DNA from: Patiria pectinifera
Taxonomy: Eukaryota > Echinodermata > Asteroidea > Valvatida > Asterinidae
NCBI GenBank assembly: GCA_029964075.1
Contig: CM057149.1
Location: 10,860,465 to 10,924,464, forward strand
Reading direction: 5' to 3'
DNA length: 64,000 nt
Shown: positions 54,600 to 64,000 of the stretch, piece by piece
How the letters are laid out: the number at the start of each line of letters is the position of its first letter
How positions within the stretch are numbered: the first letter of the stretch is position 1
The notes under the pieces: generated by a model
Told to the model about the DNA's origin: nothing
Database searches by the model: none
Seen by the model: the letters and a program-made list of their open reading frames with translations, nothing else
Translations under genes and position numbers: made by a program

Positions 54600-54683
54600 C
54601 ATCTGCACTAGACATCTGCACTAGAAAGCTAGACATCTGCACTAGAAAGCAGGAGGTCGTGGGTTCGAGTCCCACCCGAGTGA
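54600..54683 (+). repeat. tRNA-like unit 2, 5'-truncated and stuttered
   Basis: The 5' half is replaced by tandem copies of GACATCTGCACTA. The 3' half (GAAAGCAGGAGGTCGTGGGT to CCGAGTGA) is intact, including box B. It cannot fold as a tRNA. Confidence 0.7.
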
Positions 54684-54858
54684 TTTTTTCCAACTTTCAC
54701 TTGGGAGGTAACACACTGAGTATAAAGTGTTTAAACGTCGGTGAAGGGCAAAACCTAATTTGATTTATATCACCCCGACGCAAAATTCCATATTATAATA
54801 GTTTATGCGGTACCCGCTGCTATGTACATCAGATTCAAACCGACCAATCGATCCCGTT

Positions 54859-54931
54859 AGCTCGGTGGTCAAGTGGTAAGACATCTGCACTAGAAAGCAG
54901 GAGGTCGTGGGTTCGAGTCCCACCCGAGTGA
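54859..54931 (+). tRNA. tRNA-like unit 3
   Basis: 73 nt with box A TGGTCAAGTGG and box B GGTTCGAGTCC and the same cloverleaf and eight-base anticodon loop as unit 1. Spaced exactly 248 bp from unit 4. If functional it would most resemble a Ser(AGA)-type anticodon arm on a class I body, which is anomalous. Confidence 0.45.
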
Positions 54932-55106
54932 TTTTTTCCAACTTTCACTTGGGAGGTAACACACTGACTATACAGTGTTTAAACGTCGGTGAAGGGCAAA
55001 ACCTAATTTGATTTATATCACCCCGACGCAAAATTCCATATTATAATAGTTTATGCGGTACCCGCTGCTATGTACATCAGATTCAAACCGACCAATCGAT
55101 CCCGTT

Positions 55107-55179
55107 AGCTCGGTGGTCAAGTGGTAAGACATCTGCACTAGAAAGCAGGAGGTCGTGGGTTCGAGTCCCACCCGAGTGA
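55107..55179 (+). tRNA. tRNA-like unit 4
   Basis: Identical to unit 3 over the tRNA-like part. The 248-bp spacing and the shared GCGGTACCCGCTGCTATGTA spacer show recent tandem duplication. A short T run (TGATTTTTT) follows each unit and could act as a Pol III terminator. Confidence 0.45.
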
Positions 55180-55274
55180 TTTTTTCCAACTTTCACTCGG
55201 GAGGTAACACACTGAGTAGGCCCCTATACAGTGTTTAAACTTCGGTGAAGGGCAAAACCTAATTTGATTTATAT

Positions 55275-55425
55275 CTTGTGAGAATGACTTGTATCTCGTA
55301 CGATTTACATCTACGACTTACATGTCGTACGTATGTCGTAGGTACGACATACGATTCATACATCGCGTTAAAATACATACATGTGTCGTACATACATGTG
55401 TCGTACATATGAGATGTACAACATT
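55275..55425. repeat. TATGTCGTACGACATA-type cryptic repeat, right part
   Basis: ACATGTCGTACGTATGTCGT, GGTACGACATACGAT and two ACATACATGTGTCGT copies continue the pattern of 54060-54375. Confidence 0.7.
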
Positions 55426-55714
55426 CCTATTTATTAAGTAATGACAAATAATACTGCATAGACGTCAGAAATTTTGCACACAAAAGCGACAGAGCTGTAG
55501 AGGAAGGAAAAAGGGGCAAACTCTGCCTCTTCTCTTCCCACAATAGGCCTACTTGTTATCTATTGTGCAAATTCAATCCAGCCTGCCTAATATGACAACC
55601 ATGCATGGTGTGCAGATAGAATTTTACTAAAGGACAATTTTACTGAAGGACAATAATGTGGCCATTCTTCACTAATACATGTAAAAGGAATTCCATTCCT
55701 GTTTGTCGTTCTAG

Positions 55715-55759
55715 GTCTCTGTAATAAGCACAGTGGATACTGCCCACGAAGATATGATT
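55715..55759 (+). CDS. SEC13: SEC13, exon 2
   Basis: 45 nt, 15 codons, phase 0. The acceptor ends GTCGTTCTAG and the donor is the consensus GTAAGT. It encodes VSVISTVDTAHEDMI, the conserved start of SEC13 leading into blade 1. The isolated exon is too small for reading-frame searches and is identified by protein similarity and perfect splice sites. Confidence 0.93.
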
Positions 55760-56524
55760 GTAAGTATCATAAAGTATGCCATTATCTTAACGACGCAATT
55801 TTATCAGATTTTTAATGGAATTATCTACTACCATAAATACTTTCACCACCTATAATCAGTTGTTAAGAAATGTTTGCATGTGGCAAAACCAGCTCCAACC
55901 CAAACAGCAAGGATTCTGTTTACACCTTTCTGTCGTTGTGTTGGACAGTGTTGGACTCAGTAGTAGTACATAATGAAAGCATAAGAAATCATAAGAATTA
56001 GTTTGAGTGTAAAATAATGCAATTTGTTCACAAGTTATTTTTAATTTTCACAGTTTGGCCCATATAAAGTCTTAAACTAAGCTGAACATGGTCAGTGGCT
56101 ACATTTAATGTACAGGAAAAGATTTAATTATCTTCAAACAGAACAGAAAATGCTAATTTGTAACATGATTGGGTTCAGTTGCTTTTGTTTCAAATGACAT
56201 GGAAATAGTCTAAGAGAACTGAACTTAAATCTAAAAATTAGTGTGGTCTGACGTTGCGAACTTAGCAAGTTCTTCTTCAGAGGCTAAAACAGAAATGACA
56301 GAGGTACATACATTAACATGGGGGTGCACACAAACATGCAGGGCTGAAAGAAGAAACACAAAAGGAGGATTAGGTGGGAAAGGTGTGGAACTGAACTTGT
56401 TAAAGATTTCGTAGGCAAAGTATTCTTTGCATTTTTACTGAGATCTCATACATGTAGGCAGGTCACATAAAAAAATAAAAAAAATTGTTAGCTGACTTAC
56501 GTATGTGTATATTGCATCCCATAG

Positions 56525-56640
56525 CATGATGCCCAGATGGACTATTACGGTGTTCGTCTAGCCACCTGCTCATCTGACCGATCAGTCAAGATCTTTGATG
56601 TCAAAGGAGGACAACAAACACAAATTGCAGACCTCAGAGG
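56525..56640 (+). CDS. SEC13: SEC13, exon 3
   Basis: 116 nt. The acceptor ends CCCATAG and the donor is GTGAGA. Entered in phase 0 and left after two bases of a Gly codon. It encodes [20 protein letters not shown] then [11 protein letters not shown] and ends IADLRG: the first WD blade, including the [11 protein letters not shown] signature. It matches animal SEC13 very closely. Confidence 0.96.
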
Positions 56641-56711
56641 GTGAGAAATAGTTAGAGTTTGAAGTCAAACATGCGAGCAGTCAATAAATGGGTCCACTAG
56701 AGGTACTATAA

Positions 56712-56824
56712 GTTATCCCGTGAGCGCGAGTGGAATACGGAATAATGTAGTGCGTCTGTGTCCCACATATGTGGGACACAGACACACTACATTTTCCGTG
56801 TTCAACGAGCGCGAGCGTGATAAC
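56712..56824. repeat. imperfect palindrome in SEC13 intron 3
   Basis: The core GTCTGTGTCCCACATATGTG continues outward through TGTAGTG, CGGAA and GCGCGAG words to GTTATC and GATAAC. Arms are about 55 bp with small mismatches. Confidence 0.75.
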
Positions 56825-56999
56825 GAATTTATCTTTAAGCAAACTTGACGCACAGTTAAGATGGAACACAAACACATCGCATCTTAGAACAGCGTAATAC
56901 GCGGAGTGCGGTATTGACCGAGGCCGTGCTCCATGGTTATATGTAGCACGGCTTGTTGCCATGGATCCACCAATCAGGATCGAGGATTCAAGTTTACTT

Positions 57000-57683
57000 G
57001 AAGATAAAAATGTATGTATGTGTGGTTATGTACTAGGGCCTATACTATTTTCATGGTACATGTAAGGAAACCAAGGATTTCTCAAAAATGTGTTGGCACT
57101 GAAACTAAGGCCACCCTCAGGTCAACTGAGGAATTGTGTTTTTAACGTGGAACATTCTGCATCTGGGCACAGAATAATCGCAACCCTGCTCATGTCACCC
57201 ACGATGCGACGACGCTTCACAATAAATGATCAGGATGCGCGCACGATGTCGTAACTTCACACAGGTTGACGATGATTGATTCTTGTCTGTTGCGAACACG
57301 TTCCATCGCGGGCACAGAAGTTGAAATTTTTCTACTCTTGTGACTGTTGCATTTTTTTTTAGCGCCGACTGATGCTGATTGTCTTAACATCGTTGCAGTT
57401 GCACTCAGTTGCTAAAAATCGGCGACTAAAATGTTCCCCACAGTTGTAGCTCAGGCGCAGCTTGAGTCACCAACTGACCTGTATTACTGCAAGGTTGACC
57501 CAAGGGCAGCCTTAGAAGAGTTTAGAATTTATTTATGGCAGAAGTAGAAGAAATATTCAGTTTTACAGACGAGAGGAAAACTGTGGATATATTTTCTTCA
57601 TAAACGAACCCTCACCCTCCAATGTATTTTGTCTAGAAACCTTTGCAACACAAACATGCACCACTCTCATCGAAGTGAGAAGT
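57000..57683. other. SEC13 intron 3, nothing else assigned
   Basis: Unique-looking intron sequence with no recognised element. Confidence 0.4.
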
Positions 57684-57688
57684 GATGG

Positions 57689-58838
57689 CAGGCCTTGAAT
57701 TTGGGAATTTTTAGGGCAAGGCCACTTTGGCCTTGAATGGAGCAAAATTATAGAGGGCACCAAGGCCAGTTGGGAGGGCAACAAGGCCAAACTAATATCT
57801 GCAGAGGGGGCACAGAGGCCGGCTAAAAAAAAATGCGTATTTTTTGGGGATTATGTGGTTTATGGCCCCTCTTTAGTTTCGATCAAATTTGAGTCAAAGG
57901 TGATTTTATCATTCAAAAAATTACCTTTTCAACCTAAAGCAGACTTCTCTCAGCTTATATGGCACCTGTTTTGTAATTTTGAACACTTTTTGGGGATAGA
58001 AATTACGTTTTTGGTAAGCGGTTTTATGGTTGGTGACGTGCGATCGCCATCTCTATTTTCGTGTTGCGTTTTTTCGTTGTCGTTTTCCCTCCAAATTCCC
58101 CTTAAAAATTCGAAACCCTTCCCTCTATCTATAACCTACCTGCATGTTCTTAATGTGGCTTAAAAGTTTATTTTGTTCTCTTGGGGAATCGGGCCCATAA
58201 TTAATACACGATCGCCATTTACAATGTCCGCTTTTGACAATCGGAATTCGGAACGCCATGTGCACGCGTGTTTTTACTATGCCCCGAGCTCGTTTGCCTC
58301 GTACACGAACATCAATGTGTTCTGTATGTACCGCGCATGCAAGCACTGAGAAAACGAAAGTCTGTTGACTGCACGTAAGATATGTATGTGTGTGTACGAA
58401 TACAGACATATATTTTTGCGGCGGGGGTGTCGCTACTTGAAGTATCGGCACATACAGGAAATGGAGATTCAGTTGTCAGTGTACATGTACATGTACGTGT
58501 GTGTACATCATGTACATACAGTGGGGAATCGCCGTCGTTTGGCCGGCCGGCCACGGCCGTACTGCGCGCGTGTGATTCGGCGAGATATTAAGACAACTGA
58601 TCGGGCTGGCATGGGCATCGAAATACATTGTCAATGTGTGGAAAAACAACTGGAATCAAGGATTGTAGTGGTTTTAATAGGCTGATAGATGTGTTTGCAA
58701 AAAGGGCACGACGGCCAAGGTAATTATGGGGCAAGGCAAAACTGGCCGTGAAGACAGGGATTTTTTGTGGGGCACCTCGGCCAGTAAGAAGGCAACGACG
58801 GCACTGGCCGTCGTGGCCGTCGTTCAATTCAAGCCCTG
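57689..58838. mobile_element. 1.15-kb DNA element with CAGG...CCTG ends
   Basis: The ends CAGGCCTTGAATT and AATTCAAGCCCTG are inverted. Identical GATGG flanks lie at 57684-57688 and 58839-58843. Near both ends are GGCCA/TGGCC-rich stretches (GGGCAAGGCCACTTTGGCC; CGTCGTGGCCGTCGTTC). The interior is GT-rich around 58370-58520 and codes for nothing I recognise. It lies in SEC13 intron 3. Confidence 0.6.
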
Positions 58839-58934
58839 GATGGCCAATGCAGCAAGGGTTAGGGGCTCATGAAATGCGGTAGGGACTAATTACTTTATAT
58901 CACATTGACCCAAGCAGGATTCCAACCCAGGTCA

Positions 58935-59245
58935 CGGAGATAATGATGATAAAAATAACGGGGTGTTTATAGCACTTTATACCATTAAAGGTCTCAAAAT
59001 ACTCCACAGTTATTACCCCTGTTCATCAGGCTTTGAGACCAGTTTTCCGTGGCGCTAAAGATCAGTGCGATCTGGTCTGTACCTTCACAGGTACCCATTT
59101 ATACTCCTGGGTGGAGAGAGGCAATTGTAGTAAAGTGTCTTGCCCAAGGACACAAGCATCGTGTTCCACGTCTGGGTACCAACCTATGTACCACGGCACA
59201 CGAGTCGAATAGAGCAACCATTGGACCACGACACTCCACAGAGAT
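58935..59245 (-). repeat. tRNA-derived SINE
   Basis: Same block order as 9950-10310 read on minus: a box A-like TGGTCCAATGG near 59215, then TTGTGTCCTTGGGCAAGACA and ATAAATGGGTACC, and a simple-sequence tail (ATCATCATTATC) near 58935. The hAT-like element at 59247 starts directly beside its head. Confidence 0.65.
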
Positions 59246-59246
59246 G

Positions 59247-60034
59247 CAGAGATGCCACTTTTCCGGTTTTAACCGCAATTCCGGTTTTTAAAACAAAATC
59301 TCACAAAATTCCGGTTTTTCCAGCCGTCAAATTAACCAGAAAAAGAGAAGAAAAACTGTGAAAATGCGTTGATTTTTACCTCGATTTAGTACATTTAGGC
59401 GCACGCATGGCACAACGTTGTTCGTTGAAGTAGTCTTAAAAACAGTCTTTGTGTATGTTGTTGCCGAGCCTGCATGCGATACAAGCGGCCAACGTACTTG
59501 CACGCAGTATGCAACGGCGCCTCGCTCGTGCTTCACCGCGTGCGGGCGTGTTGAGCGCTAAGTACACGTAGCATTAAGCCTGGAAATCAAGTCTATCATT
59601 TCAGCTATCGGTGGTTTCCAATCGCAGTGATATGTGTGAATACAAAAAACGCTGGGTACCAATCATGTTTTCGTTGAGCGCATCGCGTAGTGCAAGGATC
59701 ATGTACACCGACAGCAGTGTTGTGGAATCGTGCATGTTTCGCGTCGAATATTACGTTGGAAATTCGGGTAGGCAGAATAAATATTACGAATATGGGAAAA
59801 AGTGAAAGTGATACAAGAACGAACCGACAGCTTTAAAGGCCATAGAAGCAAAATTAAAAAATAAACAGAACTTGGCTTGGCTACAAGATAAAGATGACAA
59901 CGGGGACTTTGTGTCGGACACGGAGTGGCTTTTTCACACACAAAAAAGTTCCGTTTTTTTCAAGCAGCAGTTCCGGTTTTTTTTTTCAAGCAGACCCAGT
60001 TCCGTTTTTTTCAAGCAGACCCTGTGGCGTCTGT
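59247..60034. mobile_element. hAT-like non-autonomous element
   Basis: The ends CAGAGATGCCAC and GTGGCGTCTG are approximate inverted repeats. The 8-bp flanks CAGAGATG and TGGAGATG agree at six positions. Multiple TTCCGGTTTTT/TTCCGTTTTTTTCAAGCAG repeats lie at both ends. CAG...CTG ends with an 8-bp duplication suggest hAT. Internal open frames are short and unrecognised. It lies in SEC13 intron 3. Confidence 0.55.
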
Positions 60035-60158
60035 GGAGATGAGAGCAAGGATAGTACCACAGTGCTAACCTGACCCAATCCCCGTCCCCCGTTTGAGAAC
60101 ATATCATTCAGTTCACCAATGTCAGCCTTATCACTCATTCATTGGTTTTCCAATACAG

Positions 60159-60310
60159 GCACGAGGGACCGGTATGGCAGGTTGCCTGGGCCCATCCCAT
60201 GTTCGGCAACATCCTGGCGTCCTGCTCCTATGATCGTAAAGTTATCATCTGGAAGGAGAATAACAGTGCCTGGGACAAACTCTTTGAGCATAGCAGTCAC
60301 GATTCGTCTG
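60159..60310 (+). CDS. SEC13: SEC13, exon 4
   Basis: 152 nt. The acceptor ends CCAATACAG; the first base completes the Gly codon from exon 3. The donor GTAGGA follows a single G of a Val codon. It encodes [20 protein letters not shown] then [18 protein letters not shown] and [12 protein letters not shown]: blade 2 with the [10 protein letters not shown] motif. The next expected residues (VNSVCWAPH-type) are not found before position 64000, so intron 4 exceeds 3.6 kb and the gene continues off the window. Confidence 0.96.
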
Positions 60311-60390
60311 GTAGGACATATTACATTTTGCCTTCCCGACTTTATTATGATGATGATTATTATTCTGTTTTCCTATCTTACCTCAGTACT

Positions 60391-60663
60391 GGGCCCAATT
60401 TCACGGCGCTGCTAAGCACACGATTTTCTGCTAACAGAGCCTCCGTCTATTTCATGGAGACCGTAAGCATAAGCACAGCAAAAGGCACGCTTACTTCAGA
60501 GGACAAATTTGCTTAACTAAGTGACGTAACAATAGAAATCTCCATTCAGGTGCGACCGTTAGCACACACACGCCGTGAAATAGTGCTTAAGGTTAGCAAA
60601 TTTTTCTGCTATGCTAAACACAACTTTTCTGCTAACTGTTAGCAGCGCCGTGAAATTGGGCCC
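60391..60663. mobile_element. 273-bp MITE with GGGCCCAATT ends
   Basis: The 25-bp ends are perfect inverted repeats (GGGCCCAATTTCACGGCGCT and its complement, both continuing GCTAA). It starts 80 bp after the SEC13 exon 4 donor. Internally, TTTTCTGCTAAC and GTTAGCA words repeat. A relative is seen at 10700-10809. Confidence 0.9.
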
Positions 60664-60829
60664 TGGAGATATCTACCATATCCTAGAAAATCCTTCAGGA
60701 GAGGTGGGAGGATTTTGCAAGATTGAGGAAGATGGAGCTTTAGTTACTTTTAAATTACAATCCATGGGGCGTGATAAAGTAAAAATGCAAATAGGGGCTG
60801 CATAGGCCTGTCTGTTTACGGTTTTGACT

Positions 60830-60905
60830 GGAACCGGGTTCCCCTTTCCCGGTCAAGGTCGGGTACCCGGGTACCCGTAAAAGCCCCCCCCCCCCCCAAA
60901 AAAAA
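60830..60905. repeat. GGGTACCCGGGTACCC patch with C run
   Basis: CCGGTCAAGGTCGGGTACCC, GGGTACCCGTAAAAG and a C/A run. The same words recur in the 62530-63245 repeat, partly in the opposite sense, so 60830 and 62600 may bound one larger element. Confidence 0.5.
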
Positions 60906-61298
60906 ACTCTGGAAGTACATGTAAGTGTTTTCATTTATAACGCCAACCCGGAAGTATTAAAAGTGCTTTCGTTTCCATACACCCCATTGTGCAGGTATAC
61001 CGATTTGCAAATGGTCGATTTGTCAGTAAAAATTAGGAATTGCAAATTCCATGTCTATTATATACAGCACCTGAGTTTATGAAATAAAAGAAACGTAAGG
61101 TGATTAATAAAGAGTTTAAAGACATCGATGACAAAGTCGGCGAACTGGCAAGAGCTCCCCGCTGTGTATTCTTCAGTGAGTCCATCCGGCCGTCACCTCA
61201 GCCCAGGTGGCCTGACTGCAGCGCTGGTTGTAGCATGCATGCAGCGCGCGCAGCTTGGTCGGCTTACTCGGCTAGGCATGCACGCGTACGACGACCGG

Positions 61299-61461
61299 TG
61301 TCATATGAAAATCGGACTCATATGAAAATCGGACTCTTTTTCCCTTTTATTGGTTAAACCCTCTCACGTGACCGGTCCCTCTCCTAATTATCTATGCATG
61401 AGCATGCGCAATACCACCAATGAGTCCGTATTTCATAAAACCTAAATTCATGCTACACCGG
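61299..61461. repeat. dispersed repeat, copy 2 (partner at 2011)
   Basis: Nearly identical to 2011-2174, same orientation, starting TGTCATATGAAAATCGGACT. Confidence 0.75.
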
Positions 61462-61469
61462 CACGGCAG

Positions 61470-62000
61470 TCAGTACTAACGGTAAGTGAAAGCACGTGCA
61501 CAAATGGTGTCGTGCTTTGTCATAGGGACCCGGCGCATGCGTCTTGTACTACGCTAATCGCTAGTCAAGTTGCACTTCTTACGTGCGTTGTGATTGACCA
61601 GTTCCGCAGAAAATATTGGCGCGCGGTTATTTTTTTTATTATATCATTTGTTGTTAAATGTATATTTTTTTTCTACACTTTGTTCGATCATAGGAAATTA
61701 TAAATGCCCTTAAAACTTTCTCAGGCTTTGAGAAATCATACATCAGAAAAAATCGGGTTAAAGAAAAACAATTAATTAACAAACAGTTTTGACTTTTTCT
61801 CAAAATGTGACCAAATGTGGCTACTTTCTGAACGTGGCATGATGATCACTGGAGCGCAAGGTTATGAGACAGGGAATGTCGGGGACAAGAAATAATCACA
61901 CGGACACAGCAAAGTAACTTGGGCTTACATTTTGTCATCTTTTTTTTATTGTGCGTGACTGCAATTAAAACGCCAATCACTTAGACTACGTTTGTTTATT
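61470..62000. other. SEC13 intron 4, nothing assigned
   Basis: AT-rich intron sequence without recognised features. Confidence 0.35.
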
Positions 62001-62002
62001 CC

Positions 62003-62455
62003 GCCATCTGCGGTGCATCAAAGAAGATCATTTCCTGGCGGCCCGCTACGAGAAACTTATTAAAAACACGTACAATGGGTCAACTTTCGTGCTTCTGGAG
62101 ACGCATCAATTCAAACTTCAAAGATAGTCAACAAAACTGAATACAAACTAAAAACCGCAAGATGGAGTTTTTTTAATGGTCGGTAATTCACTTTGAACTT
62201 TGTAAATCTTAGGTTACGGACTTGTTATGGGTACTACCCGCCATCTGCGGGGCATCAGAGAAGTTGATTTCCTGGCTAGCGACTACAAGAAGCTTTATTA
62301 CAAACACAAACAATGGGTTGATACTATCGTGTTTCGCCACTTTCGGGCTTCTGGAGACGCATCAAAGATAGTCTAAATAAAACTGAAAACAAAATAAAAA
62401 CCGCCAAATGGAGTTTTGGAATCGTCGGTAAACTCACTCTGAACTTTGTAAATCT
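62003..62455. repeat. two direct copies of a ~220-bp repeat
   Basis: CCGCCATCTGCGGTGCATCA (62003) and CCGCCATCTGCGGGGCATCA (62240) open the two copies. Both continue with GATTTCCTGGC or GATCATTTCCTGGC, GCTTCTGGAGACGCATCA, AAAGATAGTC and TTTGAACTTTGTAAATCTT-like ends. Confidence 0.75.
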
Positions 62456-62624
62456 TCTGTTGGTGATATTTGAATGCATGTACTTGTGGTTTTTTGTCTC
62501 GGACGTTGCGTCGAAATTTATAAATTCGGTTACGGGTACCCGACCCGATAAATTGGAACCGGTTCTTGGCCTCCGCGGGCGGGTACCCGGGTACCCGGGT
62601 ACCCGCAACAGGCTTAGGTATGCA

Positions 62625-63245
62625 TCAGAATCGAGAACCCGAGTACCCAACCGCTGATGTCAGGAACCGGTTCCACAATATAGAATCGGGTACCCGAGTA
62701 CCCAACCGCTGATGTCAGGAACCGGTTCCACATTATAGAATCGGGTACCCGAGTACCCAACCGCTGATGTCAGGAACCGGTTCCACATTATGGGATCGGG
62801 TACCCGAGTACCCAACCGCTGATGTCAGGAACCGGTTCCACATTATAGAATCGGGTACCCGAGTACCCAACCGCTGATGTCAGGAACCGGTTCCACATTA
62901 TGGGATCGGGTACCCGAGTACCCAACCGCTGATGTCAGGAACCGGTTCCACATTATGGGATCGGGTACCCGAGTACCCAACCGCTGATGTCAGGAACCGG
63001 TTCCACATTATGGGATCGGGTACCCGAGTACCCAACCGCTGACGTCAGGAACCGGTTCCACATTATGGGATCGGGTACCCGAGTACCCAACCGCTGACGT
63101 CAGGAACAGGTTCCACATTATGGGATCAGGTACCCGAGTACCCAACCGCTGACGTCAGGAACCGGTTCCACATTATGGGATCGGGTACCCGAGTACCCAA
63201 CCGCTGATGTCAGGAACCGGTTCCACATTATGGGATCGGGTACCC
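62625..63245. repeat. 55-bp minisatellite, about 11 copies
   Basis: Unit: GGGATCGGGTACCCGAGTAC, CCAACCGCTGATGTCAGGAA, CCGGTTCCACATTAT, exactly 55 bp, from the first CCGCTG at 62651 to the last at 63201. Each unit has two palindromes (CGGGTACCCG and AACCGGTT). A GATGTC/GACGTC site distinguishes early and late units, showing block-wise spread. Confidence 0.95.
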
Positions 63246-63249
63246 GATC

Positions 63250-64000
63250 AACTTGCATTAGTAACTTCTCAGAAAATGAAAAAGAAAGGTTTGAATGTCA
63301 TTTGTGGGAAATTTGCAAAATGAAAGCCAGGCTGCATGGAAAACTAAAACAGATTTCAAATTATGTGCATGTTAATGCACGACAGATGACGCTTGCAAAA
63401 GTTGCAGTTTATACCATACAGCTATAAAACCCTTGAGACAACTTCTGGGACTTGAACTTTTGGGGTTGGGCTTCTTTTACGGATACCAGGCTACCCATGA
63501 TTTACTTCATAAGCTACCCAGTCACGTACTACCTGAAATGCATACAAAAACTGTTTCCACTGGTTTTTCTGTACAAGTTTCCTGTACAAGGGTTTATCCT
63601 TTCTTTCAATTTAATTCTGTCGGTACCGTACACACAAAACACAGTTGCCCTCTAGATCCATATGCGACCTGTCAACACAGCTGAGCCTCACAATGCAAAT
63701 TGTCATTTTGCAGTTCAGTAAAATGAAGCCAACATTGGAAGGGATTTTATTACTCTCCTTACTCCTGCCCACAGCAATCATCGTGAAGCAAAGTTGCAAA
63801 GCCTGCTACACAATTACTGAACATCAATAAAGTTGTTGGTCTGTATTTCTGTAACTGAACTCAGTACCTCCAATTGATATGAGCTCCGTGCGCCGACAAA
63901 AGAGAGCGCCCTTTTAACTACTGTAGCAACAACGTCCTGTGGGCGGGACATTTCGCTGGTTGACGCGCACCGTTCCTTGCGTGTGATGCACGTACACCAG
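63250..64000. other. SEC13 intron 4, right edge
   Basis: Scattered frames of up to 83 codons overlap one another on both strands at 63430-63830. None matches SEC13 or another family. Confidence 0.4.

Noticed and set aside
60611..60805. Frame starting [20 protein letters not shown] as a SEC13 exon
   Set aside because: It overlaps the MITE end and does not match the SEC13 segment expected after exon 4.

Overview
The window is eukaryotic nuclear DNA, AT-rich and mostly intronic or intergenic. It carries few coding exons and a very high load of short non-autonomous transposons, fold-back palindromes and minisatellites. The frequent ACATGT/TACATGTA words, the tRNA-derived SINE type, the split SEC13 gene with animal-type exons and a single-exon class A GPCR suggest a marine invertebrate deuterostome. 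An echinoderm is my best guess; this is inference, not proof.

Three protein-coding loci can be supported. (1) A minus-strand split gene runs from about 30.0 kb to 2.8 kb. It has six phase-consistent exons coding for about 214 residues of a basic, Ser/Arg-rich, probably nuclear protein that I do not recognise. (2) A minus-strand single-exon rhodopsin-class GPCR of 338 residues (32236-33252) has NRY in place of DRY and a TATA box just upstream. (3) SEC13, the COPII/nuclear-pore beta-propeller protein, is on the plus strand. Its first four coding exons lie at 52959-60310 and the rest lies beyond the right edge. A decayed RTE-type LINE (about 35.03-36.97 kb) is the only recognisable transposon coding sequence.

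Layout: 0-16 kb holds inverted copies of one MITE (0.46-0.95 and 5.72-6.18 kb), tRNA-like SINEs, an ACTCG-type minisatellite (8.2-8.9 kb) and the last exon of gene 1. 16-25 kb holds its middle exons among hairpins, a pogo-like MITE and a 2.65-kb inverted-repeat element with a motif spaced about 188 bp apart and a second MITE nested in one arm. 25.8-30 kb is a cluster of palindromes ending about 30 bp from the first coding exon of gene 1; one exact 70-bp palindrome and one 937-bp fold-back element both have perfect 9-bp target-site duplications. 30-33 kb holds G/C homopolymer-rich repeats and the GPCR. 34-43 kb holds the dead LINE and several MITEs, two with clean direct-repeat flanks. 43.9-50.1 kb is a large duplicated block containing about ten copies of a roughly 181-bp exon-like unit bounded by splice-like sites, with stops early in all three forward frames of the typical unit; I read it as a candidate spliced non-coding RNA gene. 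52.7-60.3 kb is SEC13, whose introns host a miniature relative of the 29-kb fold-back element, a tRNA-like tandem array inside a TATGTCGTACGACATA-type repeat, and two transposon-like elements. 60.3-64 kb holds a GGGCCC-ended MITE, direct repeats and an 11-copy 55-bp minisatellite.

The genes show no evident functional link to one another; the window is best read as a gene-poor stretch shaped by fold-back and MITE-like elements. All splice sites, repeat boundaries and family names come from reading the sequence by eye.
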